Origin: JAIBBG01 sp043748015 | GTDB taxonomy: Bacteria; Bacteroidota; Bacteroidia; Flavobacteriales_D; Sanyastnellaceae | Direction of reading: 5' to 3' | Length of the DNA: 7,111 bases | Assembly: GCA_043748015.1 (NCBI GenBank) | Contig: JAYTOA010000194.1 | Coordinates: forward strand, 1-7,111 | Shown: positions 1 through 6,806 of the stretch, in pieces | How the letters are laid out: every line of letters starts with the position of its first letter | Position numbering within the stretch: position 1 is the first letter of the stretch | Notes under the pieces: generated by a model | What the model was told of the DNA's origin: nothing | Seen by the model: only the letters and a program-made list of their open reading frames with translations | Databases searched by the model: none | Translations under genes and position numbers: made by a program

Positions 1-3000
1 CCGTATCAAGTCAACAGTTAGTTCTTTTCTTCTTTTTTCACTTCTGTGCATGCTGACTGCGCAGACAACAGCCCAGCATTCTGTGGCTATGCAGTGGAAT
101 GAAACACAATTGAATTGCATCCGAAAATATTTCCCAAAACCAACAGTTCACGCTCGCAACTTATTTCACGCCAGCGTGGTGATGTATGATGCATGGGCAG
201 TGTATGATGATGACGCATCTCCCTACATGCTAGGCAATCAACTTGGCGAATTCACGTGTCCGTTCATGGGAATTCTTGCACCCACCGACGTGCAGGCTGC
301 GCAGGAAAAAGCAATCAGTTACGCAATGTACAGATTGCTCTGGAATCGATATACATCGTTTGCACCTGCAGCAAATCTTGCGACCATCCAAGGCTATATC
401 AATGGTCAGATGAACTTGCTTGGTTACGATCCTTCCATTACCTCAATCGATTATTCTGACGGCGACCCTGCTAAGCTCGGCAATTACATAGCTTCCAAAA
501 TGAATCAATTCGGGCTGATCGATGGTTCGAATCAACAGAATAACTACGCCAATCTCGTATACACTCCAGTGAACCCACAATTTCAGCCACAGTTGCCCGG
601 CAATCCCGGAGTGGTTGACCCTAATCACTGGCAGTCGATGTGTTTGTCGCTGATATGCGCACAAGGCACCGGTCCAGGATTTCCTGAGCCATGTCTTCCT
701 TTGCCGTGTAATTCACCGGCATTATCTCCTGAATGGGGAAGTGTTGCGCCATTTGCATTAACAGAATCTCAGAAATCAATAATTACCAGAGATGGCGCTG
801 ACTATGCCCTATACCTTGATCCGGGTGCACCGCCATACCTTGACACCAATGTTGCAGCCGGACTTGATGAGAGTTTCTTCAAATGGGGCTTCGTTACCAA
901 TATTATCTGGCATTCATTTCACAATAATGATGATGGAGTGATGATTGACATTTCTCCGGTGTCCGTTGGAAATCTGAACATTACTTCCGACACGCAATTG
1001 CCTTCAACATTTGAAGAATTTCAAGCCTTTTATAACCAGATGGAAGGAGGCGTATATGATGACGGCTATACTGTAAATCCCACGACCGGTTTGCCCTATG
1101 AGCCACAAATGGTTCCAAGAAAGGACTTTACAAGAGTACTTTCACAGTTCTGGGCAGATGGTCCGAATTCTGAAACACCGCCGGGACATTGGTTTACATT
1201 AATGAATTATGTTTCCAACCATCCTCAATTTGAAAAACGTTGGGAAGGACAAGGAGAAATTTTGAGTGATCTCGAATTTGATGTTCGCTCATATTTCGCG
1301 TTAGGTGGTGGAATCCACGACGCCGCAATTGCTTGTTGGGGTGCAAAAGGTGCATACGATTATACACGTCCGATTTTCGCTATCAGATATATGGGTGAAA
1401 AAGGACAATGCACTGACGAAAACTTGCCACACTATCATCCTGCAGGACTTCCGCTCATGCCCGGCTACATTGAACTTGTGGAATTGGGTGATGAACTTGC
1501 AGGTGAAAACAACGAGAACGTAGACAAAATCAAAGTTTATTCATGGAAAGGACCTGTAGCAGGTACCGGTGTAGACGGCGCAGGATGGCTTCTTGCGGAA
1601 AACTGGTGGACGTATCAGTCGGCAAATTTTGTAACACCACCATTTCCTGGTTACTTCTCCGGTCACTCTACCTATTCAAGAACCAGCGCAGAGATTTTGA
1701 CACGTATTACCGGGTCAGAATATTTTCCCGGTGGTATGGCTGAATTTCATGCACCAGTAGACACCTATCTTGCTGCAGACTCTGGTCCGTCCGTGGACAT
1801 TGTACTACAGTGGGCTACCTATAGAGACGCTTCGGATCAGTGTAGTTTATCACGTATTTATGGTGGACTTCATCCGCCACAAGATGATATCCCGGGTAGA
1901 AAAGTTGGACTTGTAATAGGACCACAGGCATACAACAGAGCGAATGAGTTGATGAATGCAGACATTCCTCGAGTTCTTTCGATTACGTTCAATAACCAGA
2001 TTGTCAACGACAATCTTGTTGGCGGAAATCTTGATGTCACCATCGTTTTCGACGAGGTGATGAATACGAGTATCAATCCGACCATCGCCTTCCCAATGGA
2101 CAATGCATCACTTGCATCGCTTACACCAGGTAACGGAATATGGCTTGACGATATAACTTTCGTTCAATCATACCTCATCAATGATGCAAATGAGCGCCTG
2201 GAGAATGTCGCAATTCAGGTAACCGGCGCGAAAGACCTTGATGACAATAACAATCTAGCCGGTGTCAGTCTGCCGATGCTTATCGACACCCAGAATCCTT
2301 CTGTAGTCAGCACTTCAAACGAAAACTCCATCACATTGATCAATGATGCAGTTGCAATGGCTGCACAACCTCTCACTATTATTTTCAATTTTAGTGAAAC
2401 GATGGATGTGAATCAATTGCCTACTATTGGTTTTGCAGGACAGGACGCGTCATCTTCACTGGTGCATAATACTTCCAATAGTGGTTGGTTGATTGGAGCC
2501 ACTTCCTACATGGCAAGTTTCGACATCATGGATGCCAATGAAGAATTGGACAACGTGATGATCACATCCATTTCTGCAAAAGATATCGCCGGCAATGATC
2601 AAGTGATATTTATCCCAATGGATGCGATTGCAATTGACACCAAAAATCCGTCAGTTACTTCATATGCCAGCAATACCGCACTTGTTAATGATGCAGGTAC
2701 CGGGCCGGATAACAATCTAGTGCTGACATTTGTTTATGATGAGTCGGTGAATACATCCATTGCTCCTGAGATTCTTTTCCCGGATGGCAATCCCGGATTA
2801 TCTCTGCTGTTTGATGCTTCGCAAAGTGGATGGTCGGGCAATACATATACAGCCTCCTATTTCACATTCGATATAAATCAATTTGTTGAAATAAATGATG
2901 TCATGGCAACAGCAGTCTTTGATATCGCAGGAAATATGCAAATCGCCTACAATTCGAATTCCGGATTTATCATCGATACTGAAAATCCATATGTAGATAT

Positions 3001-3934
3001 GGTAACCGCTACTACACCTGTAATTGCTGATTCAGATGTGGCCTTTCCGTTCATAATATCTATAGCCTACAATGAAACAATGAATCAAGAGGTAATACCA
3101 CAAATCACATTTGCGAATGGTGATCCATTGTCGAATACATTGAGTGTGGATCTGAATGCAAGCGGATGGTCCGGCGATACTTACAATATTGCGTTCATGG
3201 TTACAGACGCTAATGAAACAATGAGCAACATTGGAGTTGTATCAGTAGCGGCCGAGGATATGAATGGTAACCTTCAGATTTCAAATATTGGTACCAATGG
3301 CGTTTTCAGCATTGACACAAAAAATCCGAATCTGATAATGCTTTCAGCGAACACTTATAATATTACAAGTGCAAATAGCGGAGAGAACGGATTTTCATTG
3401 ATTGCTATCTATGATGAACCAATGAGTGATGTTTCTTCACCTATGATTTCATTTCCAGTTGAATCGCCAAGTGCATTAACACTTACAGCATCAGATTGGA
3501 TCAATGCAACAACATACAAAACGAATTACACAGTTGCAGGAAGTCTTTCTACCTTGGCGAATATTGACGTGTTAATTGGAAACACCGCTCTTGATGCTGC
3601 AGGTAATGCTGGAATAGCAGTGCCATTTGCCGACTTCTTTTCGATCAATGTCATTGTAAGTGTAAATGAATTCTCTGCTGAAAATCAACCATTGATTTAT
3701 CCAAATCCTATTGAAGCCGATAGAACATTGACAATCGAATGGCCGGTAGTGCAAACTGACTTGTCAATTGACATGTACAATTCTTTTGGTGCTCTTGTTC
3801 AAAGTCAGGGAATGAATAGTTCATCAGAAAAAAGGATTTCCATGAATACTTCAAATTTGTCACCAGGTATGTATTTGATTCATGTTAATACAGCGGAAGG
3901 TCGCGGAGTATATACATTGAGTATAGCGAGATAG
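1..3934 (+). CDS. Secreted vanadium-dependent haloperoxidase with five Ig-like repeats and T9SS type A sorting domain (5' partial)
   Basis: Likely oxidises halide with hydrogen peroxide to hypohalous acid outside the cell, using bound vanadate. Residues are numbered from the Met codon at 50, which is not the true start. The haloperoxidase domain spans about 10-635. It shows WADG (D370), the K-x6-RP motif (K433, R440), FSGHS (S537, G538, H539) and SR-x5-H-x3-D (R602, H608, D612). These match, with identical spacing inside each motif, the vanadate ligands of Curvularia chloroperoxidase (K353, R360, S402, G403, H404, R490, H496). W430 and F532 match its halide-pocket W350 and F397. H608 would be the vanadium-bound histidine and H539 the acid-base histidine. 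Five Ig-like repeats follow (640-1202), then a sorting domain with YPNP at 1217-1220. The frame is open to the left edge and those codons read as a signal peptide. Base 1 is c, so the start codon lies at least two codons upstream. Halide preference and substrate are inferred; a phosphatase of the same PAP2 fold is the main alternative. Confidence 0.93.
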   Translation, partial: RIKSTVSSFLLFSLLCMLTAQTTAQHSVAMQWNETQLNCIRKYFPKPTVHARNLFHASVVMYDAWAVYDDDASPYMLGNQLGEFTCPFMGILAPTDVQAAQEKAISYAMYRLLWNRYTSFAPAANLATIQGYINGQMNLLGYDPSITSIDYSDGDPAKLGNYIASKMNQFGLIDGSNQQNNYANLVYTPVNPQFQPQLPGNPGVVDPNHWQSMCLSLICAQGTGPGFPEPCLPLPCNSPALSPEWGSVAPFALTESQKSIITRDGADYALYLDPGAPPYLDTNVAAGLDESFFKWGFVTNIIWHSFHNNDDGVMIDISPVSVGNLNITSDTQLPSTFEEFQAFYNQMEGGVYDDGYTVNPTTGLPYEPQMVPRKDFTRVLSQFWADGPNSETPPGHWFTLMNYVSNHPQFEKRWEGQGEILSDLEFDVRSYFALGGGIHDAAIACWGAKGAYDYTRPIFAIRYMGEKGQCTDENLPHYHPAGLPLMPGYIELVELGDELAGENNENVDKIKVYSWKGPVAGTGVDGAGWLLAENWWTYQSANFVTPPFPGYFSGHSTYSRTSAEILTRITGSEYFPGGMAEFHAPVDTYLAADSGPSVDIVLQWATYRDASDQCSLSRIYGGLHPPQDDIPGRKVGLVIGPQAYNRANELMNADIPRVLSITFNNQIVNDNLVGGNLDVTIVFDEVMNTSINPTIAFPMDNASLASLTPGNGIWLDDITFVQSYLINDANERLENVAIQVTGAKDLDDNNNLAGVSLPMLIDTQNPSVVSTSNENSITLINDAVAMAAQPLTIIFNFSETMDVNQLPTIGFAGQDASSSLVHNTSNSGWLIGATSYMASFDIMDANEELDNVMITSISAKDIAGNDQVIFIPMDAIAIDTKNPSVTSYASNTALVNDAGTGPDNNLVLTFVYDESVNTSIAPEILFPDGNPGLSLLFDASQSGWSGNTYTASYFTFDINQFVEINDVMATAVFDIAGNMQIAYNSNSGFIIDTENPYVDMVTATTPVIADSDVAFPFIISIAYNETMNQEVIPQITFANGDPLSNTLSVDLNASGWSGDTYNIAFMVTDANETMSNIGVVSVAAEDMNGNLQISNIGTNGVFSIDTKNPNLIMLSANTYNITSANSGENGFSLIAIYDEPMSDVSSPMISFPVESPSALTLTASDWINATTYKTNYTVAGSLSTLANIDVLIGNTALDAAGNAGIAVPFADFFSINVIVSVNEFSAENQPLIYPNPIEADRTLTIEWPVVQTDLSIDMYNSFGALVQSQGMNSSSEKRISMNTSNLSPGMYLIHVNTAEGRGVYTLSIAR
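2..76 (+). other. Signal peptide coding segment of the haloperoxidase (N terminus cut off)
   Basis: In frame with the haloperoxidase, codons from base 2 encode Arg-Ile-Lys, then a hydrophobic stretch (SFLLFSLLCML), then a small-residue region TAQTTAQ. This is the n-, h- and c-region order of a Sec signal peptide, as T9SS cargo needs to reach the periplasm. Cleavage could follow the Ala at codon 59-61 or the Ala at codon 71-73; I cannot choose between them. The ATG at 50 falls inside the hydrophobic core, so starting there would destroy the signal. Confidence 0.85.
1967..3655 (+). repeat. Five tandem bacterial Ig-like repeats within the haloperoxidase gene
   Basis: Units of 110 to 117 codons are visible at 1967-2296, 2297-2647, 2648-2986, 2987-3325 and 3326-3655. 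The first four end in a conserved linker: IDTQNP, IDTKNP, IDTENP and IDTKNP, where the final Pro begins the next unit. Each unit has an early strand with an acidic motif (FDEVMN, FSETMD, YDESVN, YNETMN, YDEPMS) followed by a P-x-I-x-F strand. Units 1, 2 and 4 share a DANE motif before a strand rich in Val and Ile. The fifth is the most divergent, has lost DANE and lacks the terminal linker. Such repeats usually act as stalks or as adhesive or calcium-binding spacers in Bacteroidota surface proteins; which applies here is unknown. Confidence 0.88.
3662..3931 (+). other. T9SS type A C-terminal sorting domain (Por secretion tail)
   Basis: The last 90 or so codons have the hallmarks of the Por secretion-system C-terminal domain. 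These are a YPNP motif near the start, a strand ending in a YNSFGALV turn, and the closing LSPGMYLIHV strand followed by a short basic end (SIAR). In known systems this domain directs passage through the outer membrane and is removed by the sortase PorU, which attaches type A cargo to anionic LPS or releases it. The final residue is Arg rather than the commoner Lys. Confidence 0.92.
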
Positions 3935-3953
3935 AAATTTAAGGTCAATTAGA

Positions 3954-3967
3954 ATTTGATATCAAAT
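3954..3967. repeat. 14-bp perfect palindrome before the terminator
   Basis: The sequence ATTTGATATCAAAT is its own reverse complement and ends one base before the terminator stem begins, 19 bases after the haloperoxidase stop codon. With no loop it would make a poor RNA hairpin. It could be a protein-binding site or chance in AT-rich DNA. Confidence 0.5.
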
Positions 3968-4004
3968 GAGCCGCGTTGTTGATTACAACGCGGCTCTTTT
4001 TTTT
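3968..4004 (+). terminator. Intrinsic terminator of the haloperoxidase gene
   Basis: A perfect 12-bp GC-rich stem (GAGCCGCGTTGT at 3968-3979 pairing with ACAACGCGGCTC at 3985-3996) encloses a 5-nt loop and is followed by eight T residues at 3997-4004. It begins 33 nt after the stop codon. This is a textbook rho-independent terminator and implies that the downstream glycosyltransferase uses its own promoter. Confidence 0.95.
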
Positions 4005-4089
4005 CTTCCTATTGAGGAATAAAAAAAAAAGGGAAGACATCATTCAGCATTCTTAATGGCCGCACTAAAAAAGTTGTTTACTTCGCCGT

Positions 4090-5271
4090 ATGCCAAAAGT
4101 GCTCCGCATCATCAACAGATTTAACCTAGGTGGCCCGTCATACAATGCGGCCTATCTCACCAAATATCTTTCTGCAGAGTATGAAACAATGCTTATAGGC
4201 GGAAGTCCAACAAAAGGTGAAGCGCACAGTGGATTCATCATGGATCAACTGAATGTATCCTATGCGGAAATTCCCGAAATGTCGAGAAGCATTCATCCAA
4301 TCAATGATCTAAAAGCGTTTCGAAAAATTCGTAAGATTATCAGAGAAACGAAGCCAGACATTGTTCATACGCATGCTGCAAAGGCCGGTGCACTTGGTAG
4401 ATTAGCTGCAAGATTTGAAAAGGTACCGGTGATTGTTCACACCTATCACGGTCATGTTTTTTCGAATTACTTCAGCAAATGGAAAAGTAAACTTGCGTGT
4501 TTCATTGAACGAAATCTTGCTAAAATCAGCAGCGCTATAATCGTTATCAGCAATAAACAAAGAGAAGAAATCATTGATGAGTTCAAGATTTGTCCAAATC
4601 ATAAAGCTCATGTCATTCCTCTCGGATTTGATCTTTCACGGTTTTCTTCAGAAATGGAAAAGAAACGCAATGACTTCAGACGAAAATATTCTCTAGATGA
4701 TTCAACCGTGGCGATTGGCATTATCGGACGACTTGCCCCCGTTAAAAATCATCCATTGTTTTTTGAATCCTTGCGAATGCTCTCAATGAAAAGCAACAGA
4801 TGGTGTGCGTTCGTTATTGGAGATGGAGAATTAAAAGAAGACTATCAGCAAACAGTACTAGATATGATGTCAGAAGAAGTTGATAGCCAGAAAGGCAAAA
4901 TAATTTTTACCTCGTGGATTAAACAAATTGATGATGCACTCGCAGGACTGGACATTGTAGTGCTCACTTCATTGAACGAAGGCACGCCAGTCAGTTTGAT
5001 TGAAGCACAAGCTGCGCGAAAGCCTGTCGTATCGACAAACGTGGGTGGTGTGCAGGATTGCATGATAGAAAATAAAAGCGGATTCATAACAGATAATACA
5101 GCTCAAGGAATTAGTAACGCACTTCATCAATTAATCATTGATTCCACATTGCGCACGAAAATGGGCGAATCGGGTCACGATTTCGTGCTGGAGAAATTTG
5201 GATATGCTCGCCTTGCATCAGATATGACGGTGCTTTATGATAAGTTGTTGAGAGATTCATCTTCCAAATAA
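4090..5271 (+). CDS. Glycosyltransferase family 4 (GT-B fold)
   Basis: Likely transfers a sugar from a nucleotide-sugar donor to a growing surface glycan (LPS, capsule or exopolysaccharide) at the cytoplasmic face of the inner membrane. The 393-residue product has normal GT4 length. The N-terminal domain contains the GG loop (G14, G15), a DIVHTHAAKAGALGR segment at 90-104 and HGHVF at 120-124. The C-terminal nucleotide-sugar domain contains IPLGFD (176-181), GRLAPVKN (213-220, R214 and K219 probably contacting the donor phosphates), GDGE (244-247) and the retaining-GT4 E-x7-E motif (E297 and E305 in EGTPVSLIE). There is no signal peptide or obvious membrane span. An in-frame stop at 4066 leaves ATG 4090 as the only sensible start. 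No Shine-Dalgarno sequence is evident, as is common in Bacteroidota. It stands alone, after a terminator and 142 nt before the next gene, so donor and acceptor cannot be told from context. Confidence 0.95.
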   Translation: MPKVLRIINRFNLGGPSYNAAYLTKYLSAEYETMLIGGSPTKGEAHSGFIMDQLNVSYAEIPEMSRSIHPINDLKAFRKIRKIIRETKPDIVHTHAAKAGALGRLAARFEKVPVIVHTYHGHVFSNYFSKWKSKLACFIERNLAKISSAIIVISNKQREEIIDEFKICPNHKAHVIPLGFDLSRFSSEMEKKRNDFRRKYSLDDSTVAIGIIGRLAPVKNHPLFFESLRMLSMKSNRWCAFVIGDGELKEDYQQTVLDMMSEEVDSQKGKIIFTSWIKQIDDALAGLDIVVLTSLNEGTPVSLIEAQAARKPVVSTNVGGVQDCMIENKSGFITDNTAQGISNALHQLIIDSTLRTKMGESGHDFVLEKFGYARLASDMTVLYDKLLRDSSSK

Positions 5272-5292
5272 TAGCAACAATTCATGCTTAAA

Positions 5293-5306
5293 AAAATCCG
5301 GATTTT
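5293..5306. repeat. 14-bp perfect palindrome with CCGG centre
   Basis: AAAATCCGGATTTT is a perfect palindrome lying 21 nt after the glycosyltransferase stop. Without a loop it is a weak RNA hairpin and it has no following T tract, so it does not look like a terminator. A dimeric regulator site is possible. Its last two bases overlap the left arm of the longer inverted repeat. Confidence 0.5.
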
Positions 5307-5370
5307 GGTATTCACACATCAGTGTTCGCAATTGAATTGAGAAAGTGACTCATCTATAAGTGAATACCAA
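5305..5370. repeat. 11-bp perfect inverted repeat flanking a 44-nt spacer
   Basis: TTGGTATTCAC at 5305-5315 is the exact reverse complement of GTGAATACCAA at 5360-5370. The pair sits in the 142-nt gap upstream of the SPOR-domain gene, with the right arm ending 43 nt before its ATG. It could be a pair of operator half-sites around a promoter or, if transcribed as a whole, a long-range RNA stem. The right arm contains a GTG that opens the reading frame of the next gene but is an unlikely start. Confidence 0.6.
5332..5362 (+). promoter_or_regulatory. Weak candidate promoter for the SPOR-domain gene
   Basis: A TTG at 5332-5334 is followed after 20 nt by TATAAGTG at 5355-5362. Bacteroidota sigma-ABfr promoters have a TTTG-like -33 box and TAnnTTTG at -7 with about 19-21 nt between. 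The -7 element here matches TA and the final TG but not the middle TT. It lies mostly inside the loop of the inverted repeat at 5305-5370. This is a guess by position and partial match only. Confidence 0.22.
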
Positions 5371-5413
5371 CACTTTTGGGAACGGGTTAATAATAGACAT
5401 AACCGTTACCAAC

Positions 5414-6796
5414 ATGATAAAACTCCCGCTTATTCTCGTCAGCTATCTAGGATTGTTTCTGATGAGTATTTTCTCCATTGAAGATATACAGATAGAAAAC
5501 AATCTGCCTGCAATGATGTCACCTGGCAGCAGGTCATTGGTTGAGGTAACCATCAACAAAGGCGCAATCCAGGGATTTTCAAAACTGGAACTAGAACTTC
5601 CAACCGGATTCACTGCAACACCTGTAGATATCAAAGGCGCTTCCTTTACCTTCAGCAGTCAAAAGGCAAAATTCGTTTGGATGACTTTGCCGAATGAGGC
5701 GAATTTTAAAATATCGTATTATTTGGAGAGCACTCCAAACCTTGAAGGTCCATTCGAAATAGATGGCGCTTTTTCATACGTGAAGGAAAACAAACGCGTT
5801 GATTTCAAGATCGCATCCAAGACAATCATTCTCAAAAAGGGATTGGAGCCAACACCTGAACAAGCGGCACAGATGATGCCCGGTGTAAGAAAAGAAGCGG
5901 AGGTAATTGATTTGGTTTGTACACGGACATTGTCCAAAATCAGTGCAACGGAGTACATAGTCAAATTGAAAGTAACCAACAACAACATCAAAGGATTTGG
6001 AAAAATTCTTGAGACGTTACCTGACAATTGCAAGACAGAAAAGTTAAACGATGGTGGCGCAGTCATCACTCAAGATGCCAATACCATCAAGTTTGTTTGG
6101 TTTGAAGTACCATCAGCGGCATCCTTTGAAGTATCCTATAAAATTGCTTGTACCACACCCGTGAATGCACCAGAGATCAAAGGTTTGATGTCTTACACAA
6201 ATGAAGGCAATCCGATAACAATCGAAGTTGTTCAAGGGCCGATTGAGCAAGATATTCTTGCGAACAATACAACCACTACGCAACAAAATCCTAAATCACA
6301 AGAGAACAATACCACGACAACTACAATTGCAGAAGTAACAGATCCAGTAGTGAAGCCTGTAGTGGATAACGATACAACGGACAATAATGTGGCAACAAAC
6401 ACTCAACCAAAGAAAACAGAGCCAGTTGCTCCCGTTAAAAAGGAGGAGCCAACAGCGAGCAACAAACCAGACAAGCCGCAGGTTACATCGATACCATCAG
6501 CAGAAAAAGGTGTTACATATAAAGTGCAAATTCTGGCTGCACATCGCGTTGTTGATAAAACCTATCTACAAAATAAATTCAGCTTCACTGAAACGTTTAA
6601 TATTGAAAACCACGAAGGATGGATTAAATACACTACAGGTGGATATTCTGAGTATAAGGATGCGAGAGATGCAAGAGTCAGAATAACCAGTGAGAGTGCT
6701 AAACTACCAGGACCGTTTGTTACAGCATACAATGATGGCACGAGAGTGACTGTGCAAGAGGCATTGCTGATCACAAAGCAACAATGGTATAAATAG
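5414..6796 (+). CDS. Exported protein with duplicated unnamed domain and C-terminal SPOR-like domain
   Basis: I know no name for this gene. The ATG at 5414 gives 460 residues and starts exactly at a signal peptide (Lys3, hydrophobic core to about residue 20, no lipobox Cys), so the product should be soluble or envelope-associated outside the inner membrane. The GTG at 5360 would add 18 polar residues ahead of the signal and is rejected. Residues about 39-139 and 168-273 are two copies of one domain. Matching pairs are GF 54-55/194-195, LP 62-63/202-203, KFVW 86-89/226-229, P93/P233 and SY 101-102/241-242. A low-complexity Thr/Asn/Pro/Lys linker covers 281-366. Residues 367-460 form a SPOR-like module (YKVQILAAH at 369-377, HEGWIKYT at 400-407, YKDARDARVRI at 414-424, then FVTAYNDG). 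SPOR domains of other bacteria bind denuded peptidoglycan glycan strands, which suggests a cell-wall or division-site role, but no function is shown. Confidence 0.9.
   Translation: MIKLPLILVSYLGLFLMSIFSIEDIQIENNLPAMMSPGSRSLVEVTINKGAIQGFSKLELELPTGFTATPVDIKGASFTFSSQKAKFVWMTLPNEANFKISYYLESTPNLEGPFEIDGAFSYVKENKRVDFKIASKTIILKKGLEPTPEQAAQMMPGVRKEAEVIDLVCTRTLSKISATEYIVKLKVTNNNIKGFGKILETLPDNCKTEKLNDGGAVITQDANTIKFVWFEVPSAASFEVSYKIACTTPVNAPEIKGLMSYTNEGNPITIEVVQGPIEQDILANNTTTTQQNPKSQENNTTTTTIAEVTDPVVKPVVDNDTTDNNVATNTQPKKTEPVAPVKKEEPTASNKPDKPQVTSIPSAEKGVTYKVQILAAHRVVDKTYLQNKFSFTETFNIENHEGWIKYTTGGYSEYKDARDARVRITSESAKLPGPFVTAYNDGTRVTVQEALLITKQQWYK
5528..6232 (+). repeat. Two diverged copies of an unnamed about 100-residue domain, 140-residue period
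   Basis: Copy 1 is about 5528-5830 and copy 2 about 5915-6232. At least six motif positions (G54/G194, P63/P203, W89/W229, P93/P233, F98/F238, Y102/Y242) are separated by exactly 140 residues. The later SY of the copies (121-122 and 260-261) is offset by 139, showing one small indel. The pattern I-x-GF-x-K, then xLP, then KFVW and a P-x2-A-x-F-x2-SY segment suggests a beta-rich fold. I cannot assign it to a named family. Confidence 0.8.
6512..6793 (+). other. SPOR-like C-terminal domain coding segment
   Basis: The last 94 residues begin with a beta strand typical of SPOR domains (VTYKVQILAAH), continue through HEGWIKYTTGGYSEYKDARDA, and end with a strand FVTAYNDGTRVTV and a short helix. The central G-x-Y-x2-Y-x-D-A-R pattern corresponds to the second strand and helix of SPOR. 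It is about 20 residues longer than a minimal SPOR domain, as in other Bacteroidota versions I recall. Confidence 0.7.
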
Positions 6797-6806
6797 AAAT
6801 AAAGTC

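Noticed and set aside
1870..2103. Minus-strand open frame of 77 codons
   Set aside because: It is opposite the end of the haloperoxidase domain and the first Ig-like repeat, with no domain signal or start context.
4020..4033. A10 tract as promoter or slippage element
   Set aside because: Homopolymer A runs are common in AT-rich intergenic DNA, and no promoter boxes at proper spacing were found beside it.
4056..4124. 22-codon plus-strand frame overlapping the glycosyltransferase start
   Set aside because: It has no ribosome site or similarity I recognise and is easily explained by chance; a leader peptide role has no support.
5719..6069. Antisense open frame of 116 codons on the minus strand
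   Set aside because: It lies wholly inside the duplicated-domain gene, has no recognisable motif, and the plus-strand frame shows clear repeat conservation.
6387..6686. Plus-strand open frame of 99 codons in another frame
   Set aside because: It is a shadow of the Thr/Asn/Lys-rich linker and SPOR-like region; its Gln/Lys-rich product reflects the base composition of that linker.
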